DNA of 64,000 nucleotides from Tritrichomonas foetus (lineage: Eukaryota; Parabasalia; Tritrichomonadida; Tritrichomonadidae), in contig MLAK01000272.1 of NCBI GenBank assembly GCA_001839685.1, positions 61,579 through 125,578 of the forward strand. The letters are read 5' to 3'. Shown one piece after another: positions 40,452 to 50,526 of the stretch (position 1 is its first letter; each line of letters begins with the position of its first letter). Below the pieces are notes generated by a model. That model ran no database searches, was not told where the DNA came from, and was given only the letters and a program-made list of their open reading frames with translations. Both the position numbers and the translations under genes were made by a program.

Positions 40452-40597
40452 AAAGCTTTCATAAACTTTTATTATTTGGAACTTTTCTTACTTGATTTAT
40501 TTATTTTGTATTTGATGGGGAATTTGATGTGAAAAAATGAAATTTGATATGAAAAAATGAAATTTGATGTAAAAAAATTTCTTAAATCTCTGAGATC

Positions 40598-41332
40598 ATG
40601 AATACCAACTTTTTATCAGGCTTTACATCGAATCAGAATCAAAACAAACCCAATACTGCAGCTACAGGAACTGCAGGGCAAACTGGCCAAACTGGCCAAG
40701 CTGGTGCCCAAAAAGGCGCCTTTGGTCAATCCAACACATTCTCGTTCGGCATCACCGCGCCAACCACAACTGGGCCGAAGGATCCTCCACCAATTCCAGA
40801 CGAAATCAAAAACAAAACTGTCAAAAATGTCATCGACACTATGGAAAATCAACTCGAACAGCAATCTCGCGCTTTTCAATCGCAGGCACGTCAAATTGCA
40901 CGCTGGGATCGAATGCTTTTCGAAAGTATTGAACTCATTCAACAAGTAGAAGAGCAAATTAAAAAAGCGGAGGCCGCCCAAAAAGAGCTACAACAATCAG
41001 CCATGTCCCTTCTTCAGGACCAAGACCAATTTATTCAAAATATGAAAGAAAAAACAGCATCACCGATTCCGCAATCGGCCGATCAAAGACAAAAATTATA
41101 TCGGCTGGCCCACCACCTTGGCGACAAGTTTCTTGATATGGAAACACAATTGAAAGAACTTGTAGATATTGTTGATAGTCAAAATCAAGCAGAATCTTCA
41201 TCAGATATTGATAAAATCACACAAATCACAAATTGCCACCTTAATTCCATGCAATGGATGGTAAATCAATGTGAAGGACTTGACGAGAAAATGAATGACA
41301 TCACAAGAAAACTTCCAGAAAGCCTTTTGTAA
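40598..41332 (+). CDS. Nsp1/Nup62-like nucleoporin
   Basis: 244 residues, ATG start. The N-terminal 65 residues are Gly/Gln/Thr-rich with FG-type elements (SGFTSN, GAFGQ, NTFSFG), a reduced version of the FG domain. Residues about 80-240 form the conserved Nsp1/Nup62 coiled-coil module, with IARWDRMLFESIELIQQVEEQ matching the family pattern of an Asp-Arg/Leu contact after a Trp. This module forms the central transport channel complex with Nup54- and Nup58-like partners. The FG region is far shorter than in yeast or animals, so the protein mostly serves as an anchor, or its FG content is supplied by others. Confidence 0.8.
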   Translation: MNTNFLSGFTSNQNQNKPNTAATGTAGQTGQTGQAGAQKGAFGQSNTFSFGITAPTTTGPKDPPPIPDEIKNKTVKNVIDTMENQLEQQSRAFQSQARQIARWDRMLFESIELIQQVEEQIKKAEAAQKELQQSAMSLLQDQDQFIQNMKEKTASPIPQSADQRQKLYRLAHHLGDKFLDMETQLKELVDIVDSQNQAESSSDIDKITQITNCHLNSMQWMVNQCEGLDEKMNDITRKLPESLL

Positions 41333-41912
41333 TTTTTTTTATTATAAAAATTCTAAACAAACCTTTTTTCTTTTTTTTTTTTTTTTTGGTTTAAATAAAT
41401 TGAATGGTTCGAAATAGTTGCTTTCTCTTTAAAAAGCATGCCACAAACTACAAAAATTGGGTCATAAGAGGCCTGAAAATAGGGTTACTATCTATTTTCT
41501 CTTCATATTTGCAAAAAAATGAACAACAGAAACAAGTGATTATCAACCGTGAACATCAAAGGTCAAATGAAAAGTTAAATTAACGAAAAGTGTTCACGAT
41601 AGAACAAGTTGCACTTTATGTGGAAATAGTGTGTGAACGAATACTTTTGACCTTTATTTGCCATTAATTCCGCTACAACCAACTCTCAAAGACCAAATTG
41701 ATCCTTACTACCTGTGATGATACATTTTTGAATTGGTTTTCACGATATTCTAATCAACTTTTATTCTTTCAAAAAAATTATTTTATCAAACAATTTGGTT
41801 ATTCAGTTTTACGAATAATATTTTTTGATATGATTGATATATATTAGAAAGGAAATGATATCACATTTCCCATTGATGTTGTAGTCCGTACATTGTATAT
41901 ATCGAACTATTC
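41333..41912. other. Spacer with a small inverted repeat
   Basis: CGTGAACA (41548-41555) and TGTTCACG (41590-41597) are perfect inverted octamers. No gene was recognised. A long T run lies near 41371-41388. Confidence 0.4.
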
Positions 41913-43130
41913 ATGAAAAGCAAAAAAAAGGAATTGGTTTCATATAACAAGTCAGTCATGCATGATGTTGTAATTATTTCAACGAATGATTTAGGAAGAT
42001 CATTTAGATTACTTTTTCATGCAAAAAATATTGCATCTATTCCAGAATCACATGTCTATTTAATTGGTCCAGATTTCCATAGTATTCCTAAAGAAATTGA
42101 AAATTCTCCAAATATCACACATAAATATTTATTTCCATTTAGATTAAGACCAGATTATTTCAACCTTTTATTTTTCCCTTTTCGGTTATTTATTATTCTT
42201 TTTCAAGTCATGCTCCTCTGTTTTTCACTTCCATCTATTGATTTTGTAATTTGCTCATCAGAATGTCTTTTATTGGATATACTTTGTGCCAACGTTATCC
42301 GTTTTTTTAAGAAATCTAAATTAATTTTAGATGTGTCTCCATTTAAAAATATGAACTCGAAAAGCATCATTAAATCAATCAAACAAAGAATAGACAATAG
42401 TAAGCCCAAAAATGCTGATATTTGCATTGCTCCAACTCGTTCTCTTCAAATTATCTTGGATTTGCAAAAGGTAAAATCTTATATAGTTCGAGATTTCCCA
42501 GGGCATCAATTTACACCACATCCAGAATTGAAAGAGGAGATATGCATGATATTTAATGTGACAATAGATTATTTATTAATTGCACTTCCTTTAATTGATT
42601 CACACAATCATGAACATCTAAAAATAATCACAAATATAACGAAATATTTGGATTCAAATGGTATAAAATCAATCCTTGTGATTTTTTGTCAAGACCATGA
42701 AAACACAATAATGAACCAAATGAAGAAAAATTCATTTAAAAATTCCAATATAAATCAAAATGAAAATAGAAAAGTGCCTAATGTGAAATATGTGCCAATT
42801 AATTCGACAGAATACCCAAAAATATTAAGCTCATGCGATTTTGGAATTATTTTGGATGGATCATCTTATGGCCTAGATTTAACATCAACACTTCTTCAAA
42901 TGATGGCGTGTGGAGTTCCTCCAATTGTGAGTTTAAAAGGATGTGTTCGGGAAATTATTTTTGAAGGAAAAACCGGATTCTTGTTCAGCAATCAAGATGA
43001 ACTTTTTACCATTTTAAGTAAAATCATTATTAAAAAGGAAGTTGACTTATCACATATATCAAAAAAGTTAACTAGCGAGTCTTTATTTGAAGATAGTATT
43101 CCATGGAAAGATATTTTAAATTTCGAATAA
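41913..43130 (+). CDS. ALG1: ALG1-like beta-1,4-mannosyltransferase
   Basis: 405 residues, ATG start. The N-terminal VVIISTNDLGRSFRLLFHAKNIA matches the ALG1 pattern GDxGRSPRMxYHA. The central VRDFPGHQF matches the DRPPxxF element. The C-terminal LLQMMACGVPPIVSLKGCVREIIFEGKTGFLF matches the GT33 nucleotide-sugar site (DMFGCGLPVxAxxxxCLxELVxxxxNGxxF). ALG1 adds the first mannose to GlcNAc2-PP-dolichol on the cytosolic ER face. Hydrophobic stretches near residues 80-120 could attach it to the membrane. Two usually invariant blocks, QNPPSIP and DWHN, read CSSECLLL and DVSPFKN, so it is divergent or has altered activity. Confidence 0.75.
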   Translation: MKSKKKELVSYNKSVMHDVVIISTNDLGRSFRLLFHAKNIASIPESHVYLIGPDFHSIPKEIENSPNITHKYLFPFRLRPDYFNLLFFPFRLFIILFQVMLLCFSLPSIDFVICSSECLLLDILCANVIRFFKKSKLILDVSPFKNMNSKSIIKSIKQRIDNSKPKNADICIAPTRSLQIILDLQKVKSYIVRDFPGHQFTPHPELKEEICMIFNVTIDYLLIALPLIDSHNHEHLKIITNITKYLDSNGIKSILVIFCQDHENTIMNQMKKNSFKNSNINQNENRKVPNVKYVPINSTEYPKILSSCDFGIILDGSSYGLDLTSTLLQMMACGVPPIVSLKGCVREIIFEGKTGFLFSNQDELFTILSKIIIKKEVDLSHISKKLTSESLFEDSIPWKDILNFE

Positions 43131-43414
43131 AAATGTTTTAATCGTTGTTATATCAAAATTAATTCTTTTCCTTATTTTATATAATTTTATTCCAGAGCTG
43201 AAAGAGGAAAACAAGTTCATGATTTCAATTTTGTAAAAAAATAAGTAAGGTGATTCAAAGGAAAGATTCTAAGCCTTTTATTACATTTTATTATTATTTC
43301 ATATAATTATTTCATAACAACCTTGTTACCCTTTCATTAAATCACAATTTAAACAATTATACAACCTCTATAAACATAATACTCATCATTAAAGGTGTTC
43401 TCCGCATTTTATTG
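43131..43414. other. Convergent spacer, nothing recognised
   Basis: Short AT-rich region between two 3' ends. Confidence 0.4.
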
Positions 43415-43756
43415 TCAATAATCATCATACTCATCATTAAAGTTAAATGCATCATCAAATATATTCTTGTCTAATAATTCATAATCAGAATCTTCTTTCC
43501 CTGATTTTTGCTTGTTTTCGAAATTGTCTTTTAGTTGATTGTTTGTGATTTCACTTAATTTATTTTCTTTATTTACAAACATGTCTTTTTGATTTCGCAT
43601 ATATTCTTCCAAGAATATTCGAACTTTTGGAGTCATTTCTTTAACATATTCTTTGTTGACGAGTTCTTCTTTATTGAACAAAAATAAAGGCTCATCCATG
43701 AATGAAAGTACAATCTGATGCAATTTTTTCTTTCCACGCAGTCGTTTCTTCCACAT
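43415..43756 (-). CDS. Small unknown protein, basic head and acidic tail
   Basis: 113 residues, ATG start. The head is basic (WKKRLRGKKK), the middle is helical (KVRIFLEEYMRNQKDMF) and the tail is acidic and aromatic (DDAFNFNDEYDDY). No signal peptide, membrane segment or known domain is seen. No Inr was found directly before the ATG. Regular codon use and a full-length frame with an ordered charge pattern favour a real gene over chance. The basic-to-acidic polarity resembles small nuclear proteins, which is only a guess. Confidence 0.5.
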   Translation of the reverse strand: MWKKRLRGKKKLHQIVLSFMDEPLFLFNKEELVNKEYVKEMTPKVRIFLEEYMRNQKDMFVNKENKLSEITNNQLKDNFENKQKSGKEDSDYELLDKNIFDDAFNFNDEYDDY

Positions 43757-44512
43757 TTTAAAAAATATCTTTTCAGAGAATAATCGGCCAATCTTTCAAT
43801 TATATTATTCAAAAAGTGAGAATGGGCACATTATTCAGACAAAACGCATATTTCAATGAAAAAAAGTAATCACACTTTTTCAGAATTTGTATCTCTGAAA
43901 AACATAATTTATATTTGATAGAAAAAGTTAGCCGGTACTTGCAAATTCATTTTTTTGCCCACTTATCAGAAAAAATGACTTTATGATCATTTTACTACGC
44001 GGCAACATGCTTTTGTAAAACAAATTGTGAGGATACAACATGAAAAATTTTATAAATTCTTCAAAATTGTCAGAAATGAGAAATTGATCGTATCAAATTT
44101 GGATAAAACTGAGAATCAAGGAATATTGTTTATGCCAAATAACCTTGCATAAGAATCCATTTCATTTGCACCAAAAGTCTATCAACAAAAATATCTGATT
44201 GAGATTATTTGATTATTGAATTCATACAATTTGATCATTCTGAATATCATTCATAATAGATTGATATCATTTAATGTATCAAAAAATCTAATAAAGTATC
44301 AATAAAGTAATATTGTAATATTCAAAACTAATTCCATTTTAAAATTTTTCCAAAAATACCTGCGTTTGTCGATAGATTTCCCATATAATGAAATATTACA
44401 ATAGTGGAATAATAAAATAATGGAATAATGCAATAATATTTTCGGAGAAATTTTAACAAGAAAATGGAATGACAAACAGGCCAATAAAGATATTTTAGAT
44501 ACAAAAATCGAT
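43757..44512. other. Spacer, nothing recognised
   Basis: AT-rich, with short local repeats (GGAATAAT near 44404-44430). Open frames here lack ATG starts. Confidence 0.4.
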
Positions 44513-44782
44513 TTACTGAACAAAATTAGGTGGAATTACAAGATTCATATTTTCATTTGAAAAACAAAAGCCTTCTAAATTTTGCAAGTCCCACGAATTA
44601 ATTCTTTTTGGTAATGAGGATTCAAGAGAACTATTGGAATTAGATGAGTTCCATACATTGAGTTCATTCTGATTGGAATCTTCGCTCTGACTGTCGCATT
44701 GGTAAGAAGCAGTTCCTGACATTAAGACAAGGTCATCGTTCATTGGTTCAACACAGTTAAACTCAGCGAATTGGTGGAGCAT
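44513..44782 (-). CDS. Small unknown Ser/Asn-rich protein
   Basis: 89 residues from the ATG at 44782 (MLHQFAEF). The middle is Ser/Asn/Glu-rich (NVWNSSNSNSSLESSLPK) and the end is more hydrophobic (MNLVIPPNFVQ). A good Inr-like TCATTC lies about 60 bases upstream, but an out-of-frame ATG follows it more closely, which is unusual for trichomonads. It could be a real small gene, or a remnant whose start is lost by a frameshift. Confidence 0.35.
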   Translation of the reverse strand: MLHQFAEFNCVEPMNDDLVLMSGTASYQCDSQSEDSNQNELNVWNSSNSNSSLESSLPKRINSWDLQNLEGFCFSNENMNLVIPPNFVQ

Positions 44783-45059
44783 GTCCAAAAACTAAGTAAT
44801 CTGATTCCTCTCAGAAGTCTGGCGGGCATTTTTGAATGAGAAATGTGATATGAAAATAATTATATAAAAAATGCTTTTGATAAATCGTGATTTGTATTCT
44901 GTATTTTATTAAAATAAAAACAAATGTAAATCAATCTAATAATAGGATGTATCTACAAACTATGAATCAAGCTTTGCCTAAAAATAAATTAAAGGATTAT
45001 TGAATGATTTTGATATAAAAGTTAATACACTAATTAATAAAAATTAATAAAGCATAACT

Positions 45060-46712
45060 TCATTTGTTTCCAGAGACTGTTTCAAGGATTATCATTTTAT
45101 CTTCAGTAGAGGTTTCTTTAATTATTGGTTTCTTTGGTGAGGTGTTGTATGGGTTGAAAGATCTGACATTTAATCTGGAAGTATTTGGATTCTTTCTTGC
45201 TGTAGGAGCTAGGCATTTATTTTGTGGCACTTGTTCTTGTTTTGATGTTGTTCCAGTCTTTTTCTTATCGTTTGACTGTGCATTATTTTTTTGATAGTTA
45301 AAAGCAAAACCAGCTTGATCTCTTTGTTTTGTTTTAGAATTTTTACCATTTTTTGTATTATTATTTACAGTAGCCTGTGAATTATTTTGCTTTTTATTCG
45401 CGTTGTTTGCATTCGCCTTTCCACCAGTTGTTCGAGATGTTTCAATTTTCTTGATTTCTTTAGATTCAATCACTGGTGGTGCTTTAGGTGATTTTGGTGA
45501 TGATACACCAGTGGTTGATCGTGTTGCGTTTGCGTTTTTGATAATTGTAACTTTGTTTTGGGGATTTCCTTCAGTTTTTGGAAAGTTGGCGGTTGTAGGT
45601 GAATTAGTAGGTGAAATAGGCGAAACTGTTGGAGTGTTTTCTAAAGCAACAATTGACGATTTATGACGAGAGATTAATAAAGAGTTGGTTTCAGGTGCCT
45701 CTTCGCTTACAATTTTTGGATTCCCTCCCAAGTTTCTGATTAAATTTTCAACAAAAATTGGCTGCTGTGAATCTTTCAAGTGTGAAATATCGAATGATTG
45801 CCTTTCAAGACGTTTTGAAGGTCTTGGATTTGGTCTCGGGCCGGGGCGTGCTTGATTATTTGTACCTTTTGGAGTTGGCTTGTTTGTATTATAGTTTTTC
45901 ATATTTTTGGATTTCTTATCTTTAATATTTGAGAACTTTGATTGGCCTTCGGGTTTGGTTGAATCTAATTTAACTTTATTGTGGTTCGAATTTCGATTAG
46001 TTTGAGAGGAAACTTCCATATTTCCTCCATAATTATCATTTTTCGAATTTGGACTCTCGTTGTTGTTGGTCGTGTTTCCGTCTTGGAAGATGTCTTGAAG
46101 GATGGGTATTTTATCGTGTGTTGAGACAGTTTTTAACGAATTTTTGGTTTTTAATTCTTGTTCGATATGAGCGTGGTCCATTGACAGTCTATACTGTAAA
46201 TTAATATTCTTTGTATTTCGTCTAGGAGAAGCTCGAGCGTTTAGTTCTTTGGAGTTAAGATTTTTTACTTTTTCATCAAATTTTCTTTCAGCTTCGGTTT
46301 TGGCCTGGTCATTGCGGTTATGGCCAATCTTTATCTCATCAATCTCTTTATCATTATGATCATTATCTTCTTTGCTCCTCTGCCTGTTTTTCGAGTTTGG
46401 ATAGTTCACGTGGTGAGCTTCGGTAACTGGCCGTTTTTTTCGATAATTATATGAAAACGATATTGTTTTCGACTTGATATTTTCGTTTATTGTCTTATTA
46501 TTTGCATTATAATTGTCAAGTGACTCGTCTGTTTTCTTGGCACGACGGTTTATTCGCGAATTATTGATTTTTCGAATCTCGATAAAATTTGGAGGCAAGG
46601 GGAGGTTTATTGGAGCTGATTTTGACAACTTCCCTTTTTCTTGGTTGGCTTCCATTTTTGGAGAAGCTGGATCGAAATTTAAGCGTGCTTTTCTTTCTTG
46701 GGTATTTGTCAT
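45060..46712 (-). CDS. Disordered Asn/Lys-rich protein
   Basis: 550 residues from the ATG at 46712 (MTNTQERKAR); a longer reading would need a GTG start. TCATTATG overlaps this start codon, a possible Inr with an extremely short leader. The protein is low-complexity throughout: N, K, S, T and P rich, strongly basic, without predicted helices of any length, membrane segments or enzyme motifs. Short islands may be conserved (SFSYNYRKKRP; QPIFVENLIRNLGGNP; LNVRSFNPYNTSPKKP). It could bind nucleic acid or microtubules through its basic charge. No family was recognised. Confidence 0.65.
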   Translation of the reverse strand: MTNTQERKARLNFDPASPKMEANQEKGKLSKSAPINLPLPPNFIEIRKINNSRINRRAKKTDESLDNYNANNKTINENIKSKTISFSYNYRKKRPVTEAHHVNYPNSKNRQRSKEDNDHNDKEIDEIKIGHNRNDQAKTEAERKFDEKVKNLNSKELNARASPRRNTKNINLQYRLSMDHAHIEQELKTKNSLKTVSTHDKIPILQDIFQDGNTTNNNESPNSKNDNYGGNMEVSSQTNRNSNHNKVKLDSTKPEGQSKFSNIKDKKSKNMKNYNTNKPTPKGTNNQARPGPRPNPRPSKRLERQSFDISHLKDSQQPIFVENLIRNLGGNPKIVSEEAPETNSLLISRHKSSIVALENTPTVSPISPTNSPTTANFPKTEGNPQNKVTIIKNANATRSTTGVSSPKSPKAPPVIESKEIKKIETSRTTGGKANANNANKKQNNSQATVNNNTKNGKNSKTKQRDQAGFAFNYQKNNAQSNDKKKTGTTSKQEQVPQNKCLAPTARKNPNTSRLNVRSFNPYNTSPKKPIIKETSTEDKMIILETVSGNK

Positions 46713-47240
46713 AATGATAAAATCTTTCACAAATTCACCTAAAATTCACCCAAATTTCAGATTGATTTTACTTGAGATTTCTGAAAATTATATTTATTTG
46801 AATTTTGAATATGGATATAATCGAGAATACTCAAATTTCTGCGACGCTTGAAATAATTGTATGAAAATTATGCACATTTCTCATCTACTGATATATCCAA
46901 GATCGAATATATGACTTTTAGATTGTATAAACGTTCCCTATTGTTTTATGACAGTAAAAAATAAAGCGTTCATGTAACAGCGATTAAAAAAAATATCGGA
47001 AATGATTTCCAACTTCAAGCAATTCAATAAATTGAAACCCCACTCAATTAAACATCCACAAGTGATACTAAGACCAAAAACATCACACATGCCAACTTTT
47101 TCTTTGTTAATATTATCTAAAATTTGAACAAGGCCAACTAAACAACAAAATTGGATTCATCCAAGATTTGCGAAAAGATGTGATTCCTCAAAAACAGTCC
47201 AAAAAAAGAAAAATGAAAAATAGAAACTTGATTTCTTAAT
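46713..47240. other. Spacer, nothing recognised
   Basis: AT-rich DNA between the 3' end of VPS35 and the start of the disordered-protein gene. Confidence 0.4.
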
Positions 47241-49625
47241 TTACTCGAAGCGAATGACCTTTTCCTTGTGCCTGATGAGGTTCAAGTAGAATTGCTTGTT
47301 TGCGCGTGAAAGTTTGCTTTCGATGTCCTTTGCAAGATTTTCATGTTGTTCATCAATTTTCTGTGTGAGAGCATTGAACCATTCAATTGAAAGTTCGACA
47401 CCATTTTCAAGGAAGTAAGTGGCATGACCGAGGACTTTGTAGAACCATGGGAGTTGGTCAATTGGGTCCATCATTGCTGAAGCGGCCTTAAGAGCTCTTA
47501 CGAGGCAATTCTTGATCTTATCTGGGCTCTTGAATGCTTCTTCATCGTCTTCTTCTTCTGTGGCAGCTTGTTGGGATTCATCTCTTGTTACATTGAACAT
47601 GTGTGAGCACAAAAGATGGGCTTCGGCCTGTTGGTCCTTTTGGAGGAGACCAGAGGCGCTGCTGCATAATTCTGATGTGATGCTGATATATGGTGATGGG
47701 CCTAAATTCTTTAATTCTGTGGCGGTTCTGATCATAGAAATGAGCATTCTGTATCTAAGTCCAGAGTCCATTACAGAATCTTTCCATAATTTGAAGGCAG
47801 AAACGAAGAATTCTGTTGTGATTGCTTCTGTTCCGCATCTGTCGCTGATCTTTGTGGCTTCCAAGTAGATCCAGAATGATGGGATTGCTGGTGGATCACC
47901 ATTATCTTGAGCAAGAAGACTGTAGATATGTTGGAGGACATTTCTGACTGTTGTTTCACATGATGTCTCGAGAGCATCGATTTCAACAGCAACGTGAAGA
48001 ATTGACAATCCAAGAGAAAGGTATAAGTTCTCTTTGACTTCTGGTGCCAATTTTTGAATTGTTGTGGAAACGCTTGTGAGAAGTGCAAAAGTTTCATCTG
48101 GTGATCTTTCGCTTCTGATGAGATGGAAAACGCGAGCAACTGGTTGAAGATGGGTTGAAATTGGTTCTTTATCTGGATCTTCTTCGAAGTCGGATGGTTT
48201 TTGTAACAAAACTTGGATGATGTTGAAAAATGCTCTTAATTTTTCTGTATCATCGATGAGTGATTCTGTGCGTGAGAAACCATTGCAGACTTCCAAAGCG
48301 ACAAGTTTACGATCTTGATAGCGCATACGGTTGACGAGAACTGGGAAGAAGTCGAGATCGAAAATCATTGAAGCATCTTTCATCTCACGAAGTGGAGTAA
48401 CAAGGAAGTATCTTAATTTACGTGATACGTTGACGTTGTCAAGGCGAGCTTCTCCGTAAATTCCGTCGATGTGATTTTCAACAAAGTGCAAAATACTGTT
48501 AACGTTGGATGTGTTACCTGTATCAACTTCAAGTGTGAAGTTAAGAAGTGTACCAAGTGTGTCAAGTGTATCTTCAAGTGAGAAGTTTTGACCAGCTTGA
48601 AGCAAGCTGTCGATTTGTTGGGCAACAAGTCTAACTGTGGTGATTGCTGATGTTTTATCAGCATCTGGTGCAGTGAAGTATGTTTGAAGACGCTTGATGA
48701 TTGAAGTGACAAGTGAAAGTGTTGAAACATCATCTTCAAGCTTCATTAAAACTTCAAAGAGGTTTTCGAGTGTTTCAATGTGGAATTCAGCTGGGAAAAC
48801 TTGTGTGATGATTTCAATAATGTAATACTGTGCAAGTGGTTCACGACAGGCTGTAATTTGTTCAACAATGCATGGCATAACAATTTCTTTGTAATGAGTG
48901 ATTTCGAGCCCGCGAAGCATTGAAAGACGCTGGATGTTGGATCCAACAAGTTGCTTCAGTTGTGAACGTTGGAGCTTTCGTTCCTCCGCTGTTTTTGTGT
49001 CGAGTGAAAACTCGAGACGGACCCAAAGGACGTTCATTTGCTTGAAGTTTTCAAGAATGAAGTGAAGTGTATCTTCAATGTCGCCTCCCTCAGTGTTCTT
49101 TGAATCTGGTAAATCATTCTTCATGATATGAAGCAAGTAGTGGCGTAAGAAAAGTGCGCGGGTTGGATGCTGAACACCACGGGCCATTTCAATGAGATCG
49201 CGCATGACATCGCAGGCACGAGCATGCCCATATTTGATGAAGGCTGGAGCGACTGTGAAAAGAAGGTATAAACGGGGAACGATAGATGGAGTGTATTGTA
49301 AAGTTTCGTAAAGTTCGGCGATTCTTCGTTCTGAGAAAAGCTTTCTTTCATCGCCCATAAAGCTGAGGGAGAGGCTTGAAAGGTGCGAAAGTGTTAATTG
49401 ATATAATTCGTTGTATCGAATTGGTGTGAGCATGTTGGTTTTCATCTCTTCGAGCATGAGTTTGGCGTATTTGAGACCTTCTTCAACATCGTGCTCATCG
49501 AATTGACGGTTCATAAGGAATCCGTAGCCTTGGATACGCTCTGTAGCTTCTTTAACGCAAGCTTCTTGCTCTTCTTCTGGTGGAAGTTGTCCATATTTGA
49601 GCTCTGTGGGAGGTTGTTGACTCAT
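47241..49625 (-). CDS. VPS35: Retromer subunit VPS35
   Basis: 794 residues, ATG start, essentially the human length (796). Conserved blocks are easy to see: MLTPIRYNELY, the PRLYLL motif that binds VPS26, RGVQHPTRALFLRHYLL, QLKQLVGSNIQRLSMLRGL, LAQYYIIEIITQVFPAEFHIETL and, near the end, CLVRALKAASAMMDP. VPS35 is the alpha-solenoid backbone of retromer, which sorts receptors from endosomes. An acidic run EEEDDEE near residue 690 lies in the C-terminal VPS29-binding half. Codons are GC-richer than in spacer-flanked neighbours. A good Inr (TCACTTTT) lies 20 bases upstream. Confidence 0.97.
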   Translation of the reverse strand: MSQQPPTELKYGQLPPEEEQEACVKEATERIQGYGFLMNRQFDEHDVEEGLKYAKLMLEEMKTNMLTPIRYNELYQLTLSHLSSLSLSFMGDERKLFSERRIAELYETLQYTPSIVPRLYLLFTVAPAFIKYGHARACDVMRDLIEMARGVQHPTRALFLRHYLLHIMKNDLPDSKNTEGGDIEDTLHFILENFKQMNVLWVRLEFSLDTKTAEERKLQRSQLKQLVGSNIQRLSMLRGLEITHYKEIVMPCIVEQITACREPLAQYYIIEIITQVFPAEFHIETLENLFEVLMKLEDDVSTLSLVTSIIKRLQTYFTAPDADKTSAITTVRLVAQQIDSLLQAGQNFSLEDTLDTLGTLLNFTLEVDTGNTSNVNSILHFVENHIDGIYGEARLDNVNVSRKLRYFLVTPLREMKDASMIFDLDFFPVLVNRMRYQDRKLVALEVCNGFSRTESLIDDTEKLRAFFNIIQVLLQKPSDFEEDPDKEPISTHLQPVARVFHLIRSERSPDETFALLTSVSTTIQKLAPEVKENLYLSLGLSILHVAVEIDALETSCETTVRNVLQHIYSLLAQDNGDPPAIPSFWIYLEATKISDRCGTEAITTEFFVSAFKLWKDSVMDSGLRYRMLISMIRTATELKNLGPSPYISITSELCSSASGLLQKDQQAEAHLLCSHMFNVTRDESQQAATEEEDDEEAFKSPDKIKNCLVRALKAASAMMDPIDQLPWFYKVLGHATYFLENGVELSIEWFNALTQKIDEQHENLAKDIESKLSRANKQFYLNLIRHKEKVIRFE

Positions 49626-49639
49626 GAAGAAAAAAATAT

Positions 49640-49647
49640 AAAAGTGA
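49640..49647 (-). promoter_or_regulatory. Inr of VPS35
   Basis: TCACTTTT on the minus strand, with the predicted start A at 49645, giving a 20-base 5'UTR. Confidence 0.6.
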
Positions 49648-50526
49648 CACTTCAGTTAAATATGGAGAAACTTTTTCTTAAAAACACAAACTTTTTCAGA
49701 TAATTATCATCGATGTATTTGTGAACAAGGAATGACGATATTCATAAAAATTTTATTGGGATTTCACTAGTTTTAGTGAAAATATTGACCTTGTAAGTTT
49801 TCTTTTCTTTGATTTATCACATTGTAGAAACCCATCATGATTACTTGAACTGTATAATGACACAGATACTTATTTACTGGCGTATATGTAAGCGGTGAAA
49901 GTTTTATGAATTGAATCATTCATATCTTGAAAAAAGCTACTCTACATCATTTTTATTTTATACTAATTAGTGTAGTGAAGATTCTGGAAAATCCATCCAT
50001 GCAGATGAATAAAATTCCACATTTCCACAAATGGCACTTTGGAATTTTTTCAATTGTTTTAATCATAAAGAATAAAGTCAAACTATTCGCTATGCTTTTA
50101 ATTTATATATCTTTGATTAGTTTTTCAAATAAAAAAAAATTATTAAATTTCTCGACATTGAAAATGAAAAGTGAAAATCAAACAATATGATTGTCTAATG
50201 CGATGAGGAAGGAAATTTTGATGTAGTGACTACATTGTAGTCATATTAATCTTGATGGAATTATTTCCCTAATAGAAATCAATTCAAATCATTCTAATGG
50301 AAATTCCTGTGTAAAAATATTCCGCTTTAGATTATTTGATAGAATATTCTGAATTGTGCGGAAAACAGTTCTGAAAATTAAATGATTTGAATAATTAATA
50401 TTCAGAGTGTAAAATCGAAATTATATTGTTATATGGTCAATAAATAAATTAAATATACTAATTTGAATGATTAGTCCAATTTTTTTTTTCTCACTCAGAA
50501 AAAGTTTCATAGTAATATTTTGAAAT
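49648..50526. other. Divergent intergenic region
   Basis: About 880 bases. It contains the perfect hairpin TGACTAC-att-GTAGTCA (50227-50243). An 87-codon plus-strand frame near 49927-50190 starts without ATG and is not called. TCACTCAG and TCATAGTA before 50527 are weak Inr candidates. Confidence 0.4.

Noticed and set aside
28091..41660. 17-base exact match CTTTTGACCTTTATTTG at 28091-28107 and 41644-41660
   Set aside because: Suggested a second MITE copy, but the flanks do not align and an AT-rich 17-mer can recur by chance in 64 kb.
49927..50190. 87-codon plus-strand frame
   Set aside because: It begins at TTG with no ATG near the start and no Inr.
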